Part shown: positions 43,600-56,571 of the stretch, piece by piece | How the letters are laid out: each line of letters opens with the position of its first letter | How positions within the stretch are numbered: the first letter of the stretch is position 1 | Assembly: GCA_951230915.1 (NCBI GenBank) | Contig: OX579633.1 | Coordinates: 1,550,001-1,614,000, forward strand | Reading direction: 5' to 3' | Source: Antitrichia curtipendula | Taxonomy: Eukaryota; Streptophyta; Bryopsida; Hypnales; Leucodontaceae | DNA: 64,000 nt | Notes under the pieces: generated by a model | The model's database searches: none | What the model saw: the letters and a program-made list of their open reading frames with translations, nothing else | What the model was told of the DNA's origin: nothing | Made by a program: the position numbers and the translations under genes

Positions 43600-45060
43600 T
43601 TACGGTTTCACGTTCCATCGAATCTCACAAGTATTCTTCTTATAATTCAGCCACATATGTTCATCTCCTGGCATTTCTGGAAGAACATGCCAAGTTCTTG
43701 TGGACAAATCATAAAGCCATCCTTTCTCATTGCGCCAAGGCTTCCTTTCATACAAGGCCACAAACACCACCAAGAAGTCATTTGAAGAAAGCAATATGAA
43801 CTTGTAAATATGGCTCTTCGGAGGGTCCTTGAAAGGGACACAATTGTGTACATCCACTTCCAACCACGTGGGCGGATGTTCAGGATGATACTCCGCAACA
43901 TATTCTTTGATATGATATGTTTTTCGAGGCCGATTTCTCGGCACCTCACTTCCAGTGGCATTGGTGTCCTTGAGCAGTACAAACAAACGATTCTTGAGGA
44001 ATGTATGACACTGTACCTTCTCCTGGTTCCACGGGCTTCGTTCAGTCCCATGTGGCTCAACTAGTCTTCCCATCGCAAAAGCATATGCCGATTCATTCCC
44101 AAACATGACATTTCTTGCCTCACTTGGTTGCGACCACCGCCTTGTCTCACTATGAAAGACCTGAATCTCTTCTCTAGCTGTGCCTCCCCTGTTCACGACA
44201 ATGAGCACCTCCCAACAATTCGTTTGACGATCCACAATGATGTGATTCATGCGGACATCTTCCACATCCAGGATGGGGGGCAGATCATATTCATATCCTG
44301 TCAATGGATTCATTACCTTGTAGAAGAAGGAGCGAAATGCTTCCTTTCTCATCGGAACCCGATGTGCTTCCATGTCAAAGAGCACCAACCCTCCATCTTC
44401 ACAACAAATAGTTCTCTGTTGAGGCCCCAGATGCCTCACTGGCCAATCCCTCTCTGGAACCACAGAGGAAACTTGAAAGGCATGCCATGTGTTCAATTTG
44501 GTATCAAACAACCGCACCAGAAACAATTTCCCAGGTCGTTCAGGTTCCTTCACCTTACTAACGAGAGCAAACATCTTCGGATGAGCCTCATCACATGCCC
44601 TTAAAAAGTCAGAGCCTCCCCTTGCACCCAAGCTTTCCTTCCAATCTTTGGAGAGGCATTTCAAACCGAGGATCTGATTCACAGGAAGGCGAGCAAACGT
44701 CAGCTGCAACAACTCATGGGGTAGGGTACCCCAACGATCTGGCTTCATTACTTCTTCGTGTTCACAGCACACGTGTCGACATGCTGGCTCCTCCCCTCCG
44801 ACATTCCTTTCGTCTTCCTCTCTCCTGGATGCTTTCCTTCGCTTCCTGCTTTGGACAAACTTGCCCTTCGGAACACGAAACTCTGCAGCTGCAAATTCAA
44901 GTAACTCTCGCCATTTGGTGGCAGACTCGCTTGCCGTCCGCTCAGACAACCTGCCTTGCAACACACGAGCTACCTCAAGGTAATTCGGCACGTCAGCCAT
45001 CTCTTGGTGACCCCGAACCCTTCGTAAGGACTGCCACATCACAAACACATCATCAGTCAT
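43600..45060 (-). CDS. F-box protein, 486 aa, single exon
   Basis: Substrate-recruiting subunit type of SCF ubiquitin ligases. The F-box lies at about residues 110-145: WGTLPHELLQLTFARLPVNQ, then ILGLKCLSKDW, with the usual LP..LL..I/F.RLP..... spacing. Before it is a roughly 100-residue N-terminal extension with a basic patch (SRKRRKASRR, about 71-80) that could act as a nuclear signal, and a CRHVCCEHEE cysteine/histidine stretch. After it are repeated strands typical of kelch/galactose-oxidase-type F-box proteins: DTKLNTWHAF, SETRRWSQPS and DLSTRTWHVLPEM. The start at 45060 is the first ATG of an uninterrupted frame. The target is unknown. Confidence 0.88.
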   Translation of the reverse strand: MTDDVFVMWQSLRRVRGHQEMADVPNYLEVARVLQGRLSERTASESATKWRELLEFAAAEFRVPKGKFVQSRKRRKASRREEDERNVGGEEPACRHVCCEHEEVMKPDRWGTLPHELLQLTFARLPVNQILGLKCLSKDWKESLGARGGSDFLRACDEAHPKMFALVSKVKEPERPGKLFLVRLFDTKLNTWHAFQVSSVVPERDWPVRHLGPQQRTICCEDGGLVLFDMEAHRVPMRKEAFRSFFYKVMNPLTGYEYDLPPILDVEDVRMNHIIVDRQTNCWEVLIVVNRGGTAREEIQVFHSETRRWSQPSEARNVMFGNESAYAFAMGRLVEPHGTERSPWNQEKVQCHTFLKNRLFVLLKDTNATGSEVPRNRPRKTYHIKEYVAEYHPEHPPTWLEVDVHNCVPFKDPPKSHIYKFILLSSNDFLVVFVALYERKPWRNEKGWLYDLSTRTWHVLPEMPGDEHMWLNYKKNTCEIRWNVKP

Positions 45061-46270
45061 CCAATTGGGTCACTACGCAGCTTGATTAAGGTAGAGAATA
45101 CGAAACGGTTAGTCGGGAACAGATCCCGTCTCCTGTAGAATGACCCCTGTTACCAACAGCAAACCCATCGATTCAAACACTCGGTTGGACTAATTAGCAA
45201 GTGGTGTCAGCATGACTTAGCCAAATGACAATAGCCCCTCATCTTTGGGTCGAAATGGAGTTGTTTACAATCACTTACAATGGTCTTACTGATTTACTGT
45301 CCAGGACTTTGGAATTGCATAAGAAATTCAGACATCATGATAAAAACTTGATCACAACAGATTAGACGCTTACATCCAAAGTAATCTCTGCACGGCTCTA
45401 CAGCGACCTCCCAATAATCACACTCCTACATACGTTTAAATGCTTCTTTCCCTTAAGCCCCGAATAAGAAACCCTAAACCCTCAAGTCTCCCAAAGCAGA
45501 GCTCGATAGCGAGTAAGACATGGAGGACGCTGAGCAACTGCGATGCTGGAAAGACGGGAAGGCTTGATAGAAGGGTACAGCCAACACCAAAGAAGGCTAT
45601 CCAGCCAAGGCTCTTCCTCTCACACCCTAACTCTGAACTGGTCGTCGCATTAGAGACAACAATGACAGCGTACAAAGCCGACAGCATGGCATTACGAACA
45701 AATTTCAACTTCAAAAACTGCACTGGACCACGGATCAAGCAGCCCTAGTGTTTCTCAAACTTAAAAAAATCCAAACCCTAAATAAACCCACTGCACTCAA
45801 CTCTGCGAACATCGCCATTTCCAAGACGCAGTACCAATACACAAAAGAGGTGAAGAATCATACCAGCACAGACACCAGTTCCCGAATAAGTAGAGCAGAT
45901 CTCACATCCACAATCCACAAAATGCACAATCTCCCACACAACCTCCAGTCCAGTCTAGTCCAGTCCAATGCGAGCTTTCTAAAAATGCATTCCCTGTCTT
46001 TCCTCAAATTCTGCCTTCTTACAATTAATCCCCCTTCAAAGTACAGATCTCTGACGCATTCGAAGAACGTGATTCAGTGCTTCTGGTGCCAAGCGCAAGA
46101 TCCACGAACGCTCCAAAGCATTGTCTCTAACTCAATCGAGATTATGGAGTAGAGGATCTGACCGTCGCATCCCGAACTGCCAAGCGGACACAAGCAATGG
46201 TCCTTCCGACTTGGCCTGATTCCTCGCAGTCAATCTCTCGGCTGACAAATCGAAGCAGCAATTGCTCTAA
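45061..46270 (-). promoter_or_regulatory. Promoter/leader region of the F-box gene with telo-boxes
   Basis: GC-richer than the spacer. AAACCCTAAACCC is at 45469-45481 and AAACCCTAAA at 45773-45782. The short frames here (45,440-45,748 and 45,748-46,152) lack domains. The region could instead hold a non-coding first exon. Confidence 0.45.
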
Positions 46271-49200
46271 GGGCCAGGGAGCATATTGCCCCATCCAAAG
46301 GGTAAATGTAAAAATTCCCCCTTATTTTGTGCCGCTTAAATTTTGAATTTCTTCACGACTACTAGCTAATTAGGGGCCTCTGATTGCAAATATGAATTCA
46401 AAATTTGAAAATTTCATCATATGTGGCAAATGAAAAATTTCAGTCTTTTCTGCAGGGGTAAAAACATGGGGCAAGAGAGGTGTCAATCCTCCCAAATCAT
46501 TGCCTAAGGGAGGCAATCCATTTCTGACCACTTAAGTAGCTAGATGCACGTATCTAGAGGGCAGGTTTCTTTAGTGAGGAAATTTTTCCATTTGCAGGAA
46601 TAGGTTTCCATAATTTTCTAGATTTTTATTTTTTCAAAACATAATTACTATATATTTTTTAGTTGAAGATTTTGTTTGACCCGTACTAGTCATATAGACC
46701 TTTCTATTTTCAACCCAGGGTTGGTTGCAAAATCCACTAAGGGTTGGTTGCGATATTGAGAGTCTTATAGCCAATTATAATGTGCCGGGAATTGTGCCAT
46801 AATTGATCATTGTTCATCATTTCTTGCATAGAGAGAAAGTAGCCTACACTACCAAAATGGATGGTGATTTTGCATTTCCATAATAAATGAGGGGTGATTA
46901 GGAATGGATTGACTCCCATAATCCTATTTGATTATTCACTTGCTCCTGAAAATTTGAAGATCTAGGATTAGAATCTTCAAACTCTATTTTTAGGATTTTA
47001 GCAAGGATGATCATATGTCAATTTTTTGGACAATTTATTGTTGGCCCCAAGTTAGCAAACAGAGTGTAGGAATTTTGACAATTTTGGAAAACGTATTTTG
47101 TCAACTCCATTTGATCTAGGACAAGGGATTTTTGGAATATTTATTTAGTATAGTTAATATTGTAAATTAGTTTAAATTCAAATGGATGATATTAGTTTGA
47201 CATCATTTAAAATAGTATAAAGAAGCGTCTTCATCTTGTACTTGATTGCTATATGAGCGATTTGTAGAAATAAATAAATAAAATTGCATCGTTTATAATT
47301 GTCCCTTTGGGCATTGGTCATTTCACATATTTAGATTTATTGTATTTTCAATTTCTTTGCAGATAAGAACAAAAAAATTGGTAAATATTCTATGTATATT
47401 GGAATCAATTTATTTCTTAGAATAAAAATATATATTAGGGTGGTCAAAGCAAAAACGTCTAACTTTCCATTATTGTTTGAAGAGAGAGGGATGTGTTTTT
47501 ATCTTTATGGATGCTAATGTGGTTCTTTTAATTTTCTTGTAGGATTGCAGTGGTAATTCATCCATTTCCATTGTAAAACAATGAATCAACCTTTTACAGT
47601 GTGTAGAAACAATGGTGGTGTTCATAATAGTGGAAGTCACTATTCAATCTAATTCCAATTCTATGCCTCTCAATTGTGAGCCCTATTTGTCATAATGCAA
47701 ATTAGAATATGTAGAGTTTTTACTACATTAGGATATAACTCAACATAATTGGATCAATTGTACTAGAAATTGTAGTTGGGTTGTAGGTCACAATGGGTTA
47801 TTATAGTGCAGTAAGGTACATGATACATTTTCATTAATGTAAGTATATGTAGGTATAAGCAAGCTTTTGTGAAGTTTGCAAGGCAAAAACTTGCTCCCCA
47901 CAAGAAAACACTCAAAATTTATTATTTATTACATATGAATGAATTAAAAAATCTGAATTTATATTTAGAATTAAAAACTTAGAAGTCCCTTCAAAACATC
48001 AAGAAATCCAAAACTAACTATGGCAAAATAGGGGCCAAATTTTTGCATTTATCCCTTGATGGCCTTCACTAGGAGAGCCCACAAGAAGCTTGCCACCCAC
48101 ATCAAAGTGATTATATCCATTTCCATGTCTTTCATTCCCATATATGAAATAATTTCAAACTATTATTAATATTATATGAATAATTGTACTTGGATGATGC
48201 TTGTTAGGTACATAATCCTCCCTCTAGCCAAAATTAAATCAAGACTACCAAATCTTGAAGATCAACTACTCTCCTAAGGCCTTTTGGAGCAATGGAAAAA
48301 ATAAGTGGTTAGAATAATAATAATAATAAATTTCTTTGGAAATAATTTCAAACTTGATATACAACATTTTAATTTACAACTAAATCAATCATAATAGCAT
48401 CCTAATACCAACCACATAACACTCAATATTAATGAAAATAAATCTTGAATCTCTTTTTGTATGGTGCTAGTTCATTTTATTTTTATATCTTTTTTGAGTG
48501 CAAATAAAAAGAAAAATCTAGTGCAACTTGTTGACTTTATGAATAAAAATCTACTCAAACTTTATCACATATAACTTTTGTCAATGTAAAGCTTCTTTTC
48601 CTTCCTTTCCTTCTAGGTCCAATAAACTTTTGAAGTGACTTTAAACCTTAAAGAACTATGGGACTTTTGGAGGGCTTTAATCAGTGTTAGGCTAGCAATT
48701 GTGATGTTACTTTCTCAATCATACATTTGAAATTTTGCATATAGATGCTCACAAAGATTGTCCAGAATGTAAGTGAAATTTTATAGAAATGTAGACTAGT
48801 GGTTATAAAGTTATTCTCAATTTAGTCTTTTCATTCTCAATTACAAAAAGAATGGGCAACAAGAGAAAAATAAGTTATGATTGATATTTTTTTTGAATAT
48901 ATTTTCATGGTCTTTCAACTACAATTTAGAGCACATCAACTTGAACAAGTTGTTAGACATATATATTTTTCTAAAATATTTTGCAAAGTTCTAAAATAAA
49001 TTCTTCGTTGTTCTAAGGCAAATATTTTATAATCAATGAGGAGGATCAATTTCATATTTTAACAAAAAATACTTCAAGGATGATACTATATGATGTTGCG
49101 GTTGGATTTTAAAACATAAGTAAAATGATTGATTATTTTTAGATGCGTAAATTTAGACCAAAAACACATTTTACTTCATCATTCTACAATTGTTTAGTCA

Positions 49201-50389
49201 AACTAGGCATATATTAGTGCAAAAGAGAACAAGTCTCATACATGACACACGTTTTGCAAAAATTAATTAATTTACAATGGTTTGCCAAATTAATGCAAAG
49301 GTCCCAAATGACTTTTGAATCAATGGAGGATTAATTTAGGTGACCATAAATTTCACCATGCCCTCTCTAATAGTGTACAAATCAAAGATCGTCGCAAAGG
49401 AAGTCAGAGCTTCTCTTTTGTCTCTCTATTGTCTATTGTCATGTCCACTTCATTGAAATGTCCTTATAGCACACTCTTTGCATTTTTTCATTAGAATTTC
49501 AAAGTACACCCATGTTTTGAATTTCCTCACAAGTCTTCTTTGCAATGGAGGCCTTGGTCCCGATCTCTCACATGTGCTGCATGTACATCTTCAACCGGAA
49601 CAATGTGTACTTGCATTACCACATGTGGTTGCGGCCTCACACCACGATTAGCCAATAGCAAGACTAGAAGAAGTCTTTTTTGAAATTTTGGTGAAATTAT
49701 GAATATTTCTTGATGTTTTTTCCAACACATAAGAATCATGGTAATTCAAGGTGTTTAATTCTTTTATAAATTGGAATCAAGTTCTTGTTTTTGGTGTAGT
49801 AATTCTCAATCTAAGCATCTACATCAAACTAAAACATGCAAATTAAATTCTACATATTATAATATTTCTTGAAATTTGAAATTGGGATACACCCATGCAG
49901 CCATGTCTAAGTACTTGAATATAGCTCAATCTAATTTCACATCCTATTCTGAATTTGATTGTGTTGAACCTATATACCAATATACTAACATGTAATGGAC
50001 TTAAAGAACTTTAAAGAATCCCTTTTTTTTCTCTAAATATTGGCATCTTGATAAAATACAACAATCCATTATTAGTTTCCAATATTAATTTGAATCTTGA
50101 TTGTCTTCACTTTTTAGTGAGATGTTTAATATCTTTTCTTACATCTTTATTATACCATCAAAATTGGTTTTCAAGGGACGTTGTTTTTATAACATGAAGC
50201 AATTATGTACCTTGAATAAATGAGAAGCAATTTGAATGAAACATCAAATTACACCTTTTTAAGTACATATTGACTTTTTGAAGACTCCATTGGTTCTCAA
50301 TTTCCTTTAAGGTTAGGAGTTGAGGGATTAACATGTTAAATAAAACAAGTACAACTTATCTATTCAACAATTGTGTTATAGAATATTGG
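46271..50389. other. Long AT-rich spacer
   Basis: About 4 kb with no gene, RNA or bounded element that I can support. The open frames are short and of skewed composition. Confidence 0.5.
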
Positions 50390-50925
50390 ACTTTATCTTT
50401 GAAAGTTCTTTGACTATGTTTTCACCAAAAATGCTCCAAAACTGCCATTCCTAGTACAAATACCAAATTTTAGAAAAAAATCATTTTTAAGCACATGTAA
50501 CCCTAGGAACTTGTAATATGTTGTTTTGAGAAGATGTGGAAATTTTTTCAGAAATTTCCCCCTTGGATTGCAAGATATTAGCTTCCGAATTTACAAAAAT
50601 CCTTTTGGGGCCATATGAGAAACAGGTTAGCTGCACCTCACAAGGTCACATTTGTATGAAAAAATCTCCATGTTGGTGGTGCTTCTTTGGATTCATTCTT
50701 CAAGCCAAGTTGTCTACATGCTTGAAAATTTTCAAATCAATTGGAATTGTACAACATATAGGAAAAAAATAGAAAGTAGAAAGAAACAGAGAATGATTCA
50801 GAATACTAAATTGTTAAGAATTTAGTTATGGTTATATGTTGAAATAAACAATCTACATCTCATAATTGTATTTTTAGTATTGAAAATTGAATTAAATAAA
50901 AGAACTTCAAAATTTATTTTATGGT
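50390..50925 (-). mobile_element. Truncated inverted relative of the TTAA element at 34,496
   Basis: Its plus strand matches the minus strand of about 34,860-35,420. Shared pieces are GACTATGTTTTCACC, a region coding WWCFFGFI...VQHIGKK in one frame, CAATCTACATC and a GAACTTCAAAATTTA-like end. The outer TTAA end is degraded and about 360 bases of the other end are missing. Confidence 0.7.
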
Positions 50926-52124
50926 CTAAAATGACCTGAAACTATCCCAAGTGATGGCCAAGTGGTAGGAACTTCTAATGGAATCCACGAGGTTCCTAGT
51001 TCAGTTCTCCATGATATTGCTTGTAAGAAGGCATTTTGTACTAGTGCACAAGGAGGGAATTTGTTCTTCCACTTATTCCACACAAGGATATCCATGATTT
51101 GTAATTTTCAAGCTTATTACACCACGAAGCCTTGGTTGTTGTATCATATCAATCTAATTACAATCCTTGAAAGCCATGCCTTTCAAATTATATATATATA
51201 TATACTTTCAAAGATCAAAATGAAATAATTCAAAGCTTTCAACGTAATTATATATAAATATAAAAATTAAATTTCAAAATTTTATTTTTGTTTATGAAAA
51301 AACTGATTAAATTTTTTTTTGCCTAGAGTACTTGGCCAAAGAAAAAACCACATGTCATATAATTATTATTTTAATCATATAGTCAAAAGTTATGAAAATT
51401 GTTTGGCTCTAAAAAAAAACCCTTTTCCCTATGTTGTATGAAAATTACAATGAAAAAAAAGAAAAATTCCATTTGTAGTGAGCTGACCCAAATCACTATG
51501 TTGTGAAAAAACGCAGCATGGTTCATTAGGAGTTAAACAAATTGCAACTAGACTTCCCAACAAGTTGTATGATTTGTTAAGAATTTAGTAAGAATATTTG
51601 ATGATGTGTTCCTCTAATTTTTATGGATGAAATCACTCAATTGCTATAAAATCTACGTACAATATCGTTCTGTTAAAGAGCGATACTAAGGATGAATTTT
51701 CACAATCTTTTGGAGTGTTTTCATCAACGTTTAGTATGTTTCATCTATGTCGATGGATGAAAACAGCTTCACCAGTCCACTGGAGATCACTTTCAGCGAA
51801 ACCCAAAATTAATGGAAAAATAGTCCTTAATACTGTACCAGCAACATGAAAAGAATCAGAAGGAATAGTTCGTCAAGTCGGTGTCCTGAGCTCTGATCCG
51901 GATTTTCAGTAACATTTTTCAGCCAATAGAAGCCAAATCAAAACCCTGGCATTCAAAATTTTCGATGAAAGATAAATTGAAGTCACATCAGAATCATTCG
52001 TTCAGTTTTGTACTTCCATGCTTCATAGAAATAATTATAAATTTTGGCGATGTTACCCAAACATCACTATAAGCTTAGTACGCAAAAAAACCCTGATGTA
52101 AACAATGTGCACTCTGGATTCGCT
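50926..52124. other. Spacer beyond RH7 copy 2
   Basis: AT-rich with a (TA)n run at 51188-51204. No gene seen. Confidence 0.5.
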
Positions 52125-52479
52125 TCAGATCGCACATGTTCGTATCCAATATTGAATAATCATGAACTCAGAACAGAACAATGCATATGCAATGAGGCAG
52201 ACACCACAGCAGATTTCTGCCATCGGAATGGTGTCGCAACTACCGATTCCACCTCCACGCACCTCGAGGCATCCTGCTAACATCAGTCTTCCACAATCAA
52301 GGAGCGTTATAGTGTAGTCTGCTCCATCTATGTCCGCTCACAGCAAAGATGCATCATCATCACATTAGCAGATTTATCAATCGTTGCTTCCAGCTCTGTG
52401 ACTATCTCAGGTGCTAGGGTTGCAGAGAAATTAGCTAAAGTTACAGCGCCTCTTATTCGAGGCCAAAACAATGAGGTCG

Positions 52480-55361
52480 TCAACGACGATTGAACCGTCC
52501 ACCACCACCACCACCACCACCACCACCTCTGCTTCCACCTCGACCACCACCCCATCCACCTCCCCGTCCGCCGAACCCTCCTCCTCTTCCACCTCTTCCA
52601 CCGAAGCTGCACCCACACAATTGAACAACAGCTCAGGGCCACTTTCTCTCAAAAAAGGCTCACAGCAAAACGCATTCCCAAAACAACCACTTCCACCATC
52701 TCATTACCAACTTCAAAGCACACTGGAGAACCAACGGCAAACCGTTCAAGCCAAAATTTTGAAAATCTGAACTAGCTCCCGTCCAGCAGTAGCACTGTTG
52801 AAACGAACAAGAAACCACCCTACATTGAGCCGCACATACCTTCTGTCATCGCCACCGCCCCGATCCGGTTTCACTTGCAACTCCGGCAGAATGTCCAAAA
52901 CCTCCACCGTAAAGTTTTCACCTTCTTGTTCTGGAGCAATTCACATAACACAAAGCACTCAGCCCAAACGCAAAATCCCTTGTCAATCCCGAAAACTACG
53001 AGGTAAGCCACATTGAACAACCAGCTCAAAAAATTCCGTCCACGACACTGCAAGCAAAAAAGACGATCTTACCTGCTGTGAATTCCTCCACACTCCGAGA
53101 TGGAATATCGAACACTGCTCCCGTACCGTCCACCGTCAGGTTCATGCGCCTCACTTCATTCACGGATTCCTCTGGCAAATACTTTCGCAAACAGTTGAAC
53201 GCATACGTTGGAGAGTACATGCTCGTGTTTGCCTTCAACATCAGCGTGGTGGCGTCATCATGTGAAGTAAGCAACGACCTTCTCTTCAGCTCCGTTTGAC
53301 CAGATATCTTCGCGATGGCCTTTGCGAGCACATCCAGCACCGGCAGACCACTGCTCGCCACCAGGTCCTCAGCTGCCTTACGGAACAAAGGCACCACACT
53401 CCCGTTTACGGCAAGAATACCATCCAACGCCGTGTTGCCGCTGGCCTTGGCAATATCGGCAGGCTGGGGGGGCGCGATTCGCTCAAATTTGAACCCTGCT
53501 TTACGTTCGATCTGGGGAATCATGTACTCCTTCTTCCGGTCGTAAAACAAAACAGAAATACCCGTGTTTCCAGCTCGTCCCGTTCGTCCAGACCGGTGAA
53601 TATAAGTCTCCGCGTCTCGTGGAGGCTCACACTGAATCACCAACTGCACGTCGTTGATATCCAACCCTCTCGCAGCAACATCCGTGGCCACCAGAACAGA
53701 GAACTTACCGGAACGGAAACCTTGAAGTGTCACCTCACGCTGCGCTTGGGCAATGTCCCCATGAAGAGCCCTTGACGTGCCCAGCTTCAACGCTCCCGAC
53801 AACTCAGTCGCGTCGTTCTTCGTCTCCGTGAACACGATCACCCGGCCCCCAGTAGCGTAACAGCTGATCACGTCTTGCACCAGTTGAGTTCTCATGCTGT
53901 AGTGACCCGGAAGCAACAAGTGCTTCACGCTGTTGCTGGCCTTCATCTTATCGTCGCCTACCAGATCCACCGTCTTCCTGCTCGCCTTCAAAAACCTCGC
54001 CGCGATCTTGCGCACCCACTCCGGAAGGGTGGCACTGAACAGCAGAGTCTGCACCTTCGCGGGATCGTCCACCCCGCTCAGGATCAACTCCACGTCGTCC
54101 ACGAACCCCATGTTCAGCATCTCATCAGCTTCGTCCAAAATGCGGAACTTCAAGTTCTTCAGGTTCAAGCCCCCTCTTTGGATATGGTCCTTGATTCGTC
54201 CAGGAGTGCCCACCACAATGTCCACGCCCTTTCTCAAAGCGTTCTCCTGGGGACCGTACGGCGCACCGCCGTAAACACACACGGTGCTCAATCCCACCGA
54301 ATTGCCGTACATCTCAAAATCTGCATGCACCTGCTTTGCCAATTCCCGGGTCGGCGCAAGAACGATCACGCTCGGAGCTCGACCTCTCTGGAGGTTCTTC
54401 ACTTGCCCACCCTGGGTCAGAGACTCCAACACAGGCAGCACAAACGCCAAAGTCTTTCCCTGCCAAACATCAAACCAATATTCGCCGACATTCGCCGGAA
54501 ACAAATGTCAGCCAACCTATTCGCCAAAAAAACAAAGAGCGCACATCAAAATGCATATGTTAAGCAAGGTCCGAAGCTCATCAGAACACTCTTAACTATA
54601 ATTCATGCGTCGAGCCCTAAAAACGTTTGCCTGCTACTGCTCTCAAAGCAGAGGACTATTCAGAAAACAGCCCGACAAGCTCTACCTTCGATGTCACGCA
54701 CAGGGTCGAGCAAGAAATGCGGCCACAAGAACAACAGCCACATAAATTGCCGACATGTGCAAGAAATCCAGAGCATCACTCCCAAATCAGAGAATTCTTT
54801 CCATAATTCCAAACATTCAAGTAATTGAAATCGTCACAAAATGCGTCACACCAGCCGCCGGTGTAACACCCTGCCCCAGTCCGAAAAGAACCCTACCTGT
54901 CCAGTGCGAGCTCGCCCAATCATGTCGTTTCCAGTGAAAACCGCGTCGAAGGTCTGAGCTTGAATCGGAAACAGAGACTCGATACCCTTCGATTTCAGCT
55001 TCTCCCGCAACGCCTTGCAGATGTTGAAGTTCGACACCGCCATCGCGTCCACGGCCACACCAGCCTCCTTCCCTCCATTCTCCACAACTTTCTGAATCTT
55101 CTTCGCCGCGGCGCCCTCGTCCTCAGGAGACTTCGACCGCTTCTTCTTCGACGACTTCGACGCTTCCGTCTCCGCAGTGTCACCGTTGGTCGCCTCCTCC
55201 GCCTTCTTCTCTTTCTTCTTTTTTTGCTTTTTCTCAGACTCCGGGGCCGGCGGCGACATCGCCACAGCGACGACAGACTCGTCGACCACCTTCACCTTTT
55301 TGCTCTTCTTCACAATCTCTCCGGCCGAGTGACCGTTCTCCATAGCTACAGGTCCCGGCAT
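52480..55361 (-). CDS. RH7: DEAD-box RNA helicase, RH7/PRH75 type, copy 2
   Basis: Paralogue of the gene at 21,424. Exons on the minus strand are 55361-54897, 54459-53073, 52930-52840 and 52606-52480, total 2,070 bases, 689 aa. Exon 2 has exactly the same length (1,387) as in copy 1 and all junction phases agree. Helicase motifs are intact (ARTGQ|GKT, PTRELAKQV, DEAD, SAT, ARGLDIND, HRSGRTGRAG). The N-terminal lysine run is shorter, and the RGG tail is longer through a glycine run made by an expanded CCA/CAC-type repeat (52,497-52,527), ending GRFNRR. Substitutions against copy 1 are mostly conservative, so both copies look functional. The likely role is rRNA processing in the nucleolus, by family. 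Confidence 0.92.
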
Positions 55362-55620
55362 CCTCACCGACCGCACTCAATCAATCTCGAGCTCAAAACT
55401 TTCCCCCCCCCCCCCAACAATCCAACGTCGTGCTGAATTCTCCGCAACTTCCAAACCCTCAATCACGCAAGAAGCGTTCAATTGACAGACCTGAAGGTAG
55501 CGGCTGGACCCTCTGAGTGGCGGTGTGGCTCCACAAAGACTAGGCCAAATCAGCGCAACAGTGCACTTGCAGTAATCAAAGGAAGTGATGGAACGAGGAC
55601 AAACCCTCCCAAGGACTGGA

Positions 55621-55634
55621 GCTCGCGAGCGAGC
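55621..55634. promoter_or_regulatory. Conserved GCTCGCGAGCGAGC promoter palindrome, copy 2
   Basis: Identical 14-mer to that in copy 1, within a matching promoter block. Confidence 0.5.
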
Positions 55635-55717
55635 AGCGCCTTGACGACGGAGGTGCAAAAGGACCGTTTGCTGCGCAGCCTCTTGGCTTACAAGGGGCTG
55701 GGCGGTCCGAAAGTCGG

Positions 55718-55727
55718 AAACCCTAAT
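55718..55727 (-). promoter_or_regulatory. Telo-box in the RH7 copy 2 promoter
   Basis: AAACCCTAAT on the plus strand; the duplicate has the same box in the same block. Confidence 0.55.
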
Positions 55728-55989
55728 TTCTCCAGTATCCATTGCCCTAATTGTGGACCCGTGCAGATTCGGTCCCTTTTCTTCACTTTTACTTTAAATC
55801 CTCTGCAGCTGCTTTTTCTTTTTTGTGGTGAATTTTTTTCTTTCAATATCTGTTTTGACCATGTATCAAAATCCATGTTTTTGACGTAGTTTCAGACCAA
55901 AATCTACTTCTAGTAAAGTGAAGCAAATTCTATATTTATTATGCAACGGAATGTTGCAAATGTTACAAAAACTACAGTAGTTTGCCCTG

Positions 55990-56390
55990 TCAAAGTAATT
56001 TTCTAGTTTTTTAATTCATAAGAACTTCGAAATTCAATAACTTTCACACCATAGGTTCAAACACCATAAAATAAAGCCCATGCACTTGCCAAGGGCTTTC
56101 TGACGATACAAATGCAATTGAGGGATTGACAATCTAAGAGATCTCAACGTAACAAAACAAAACAAACAAATTGAAACAACGTAACTTCATGGATGGATTA
56201 GTGTGCCTTGTGCCATTGCCACAATCACAATAAAAGTAAAAATAATCTTTTAGTTCATTAAAACTTTGAAATTCAATAACTTTCACATTGTAGTGTGAGA
56301 GGTCGTGTTCTTGGTACAAATAAAAAGCTTTATACTCAAAGGAGTGCAAAGGCTTTGTTTTGTGGCGTTTGAACACGCAATGTGAAAATT
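55990..56390. mobile_element. Two head-to-tail pieces of the foldback MITE family
   Basis: Piece 1 (about 55,990-56,200) runs TTAATTCATAAGAACTTCGA, CACCATAGGTTCAAACACC, GCCCATGCACTTGCC. Piece 2 (about 56,200-56,390) repeats the same start (ATTAAAACTTTGAAATTCAA, AACTTTCACATT) and ends GGCTTTGTTTTGTGGCGTTT. Confidence 0.6.
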
Positions 56391-56571
56391 ATGATTTTTT
56401 CAAAATAAAAGATAATTTGATTTGATTTTTTACCATTCTTGTATTTAAATTCTTAAAGTTTTAGTGTGTCTAAGTGCAAGTGCTTTGTTTATTTTCTATT
56501 TTCTATTTTATTTATTGAGATATTTTTTATATATTTTCAAATAAATTAAAATAAATTCTTACAATTCTATT

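Larger units (their letters stand above)
52125..55735 (-). repeat. Segmental duplication, copy 2 (inverted partner at 21,055-24,655)
   Basis: Matches copy 1 through promoter, exons and 3' flank, including GCAGATTTCTGC-type sequence after the stop and the telo-box and GCTCGCGAGCGAGC before the start. Confidence 0.85.

Noticed and set aside
53875..54828. 317-codon plus-strand frame opposite RH7 copy 2 (and its counterpart opposite copy 1)
   Set aside because: An antisense shadow of the highly conserved helicase exon. It appears in both copies only because the helicase codons are conserved.
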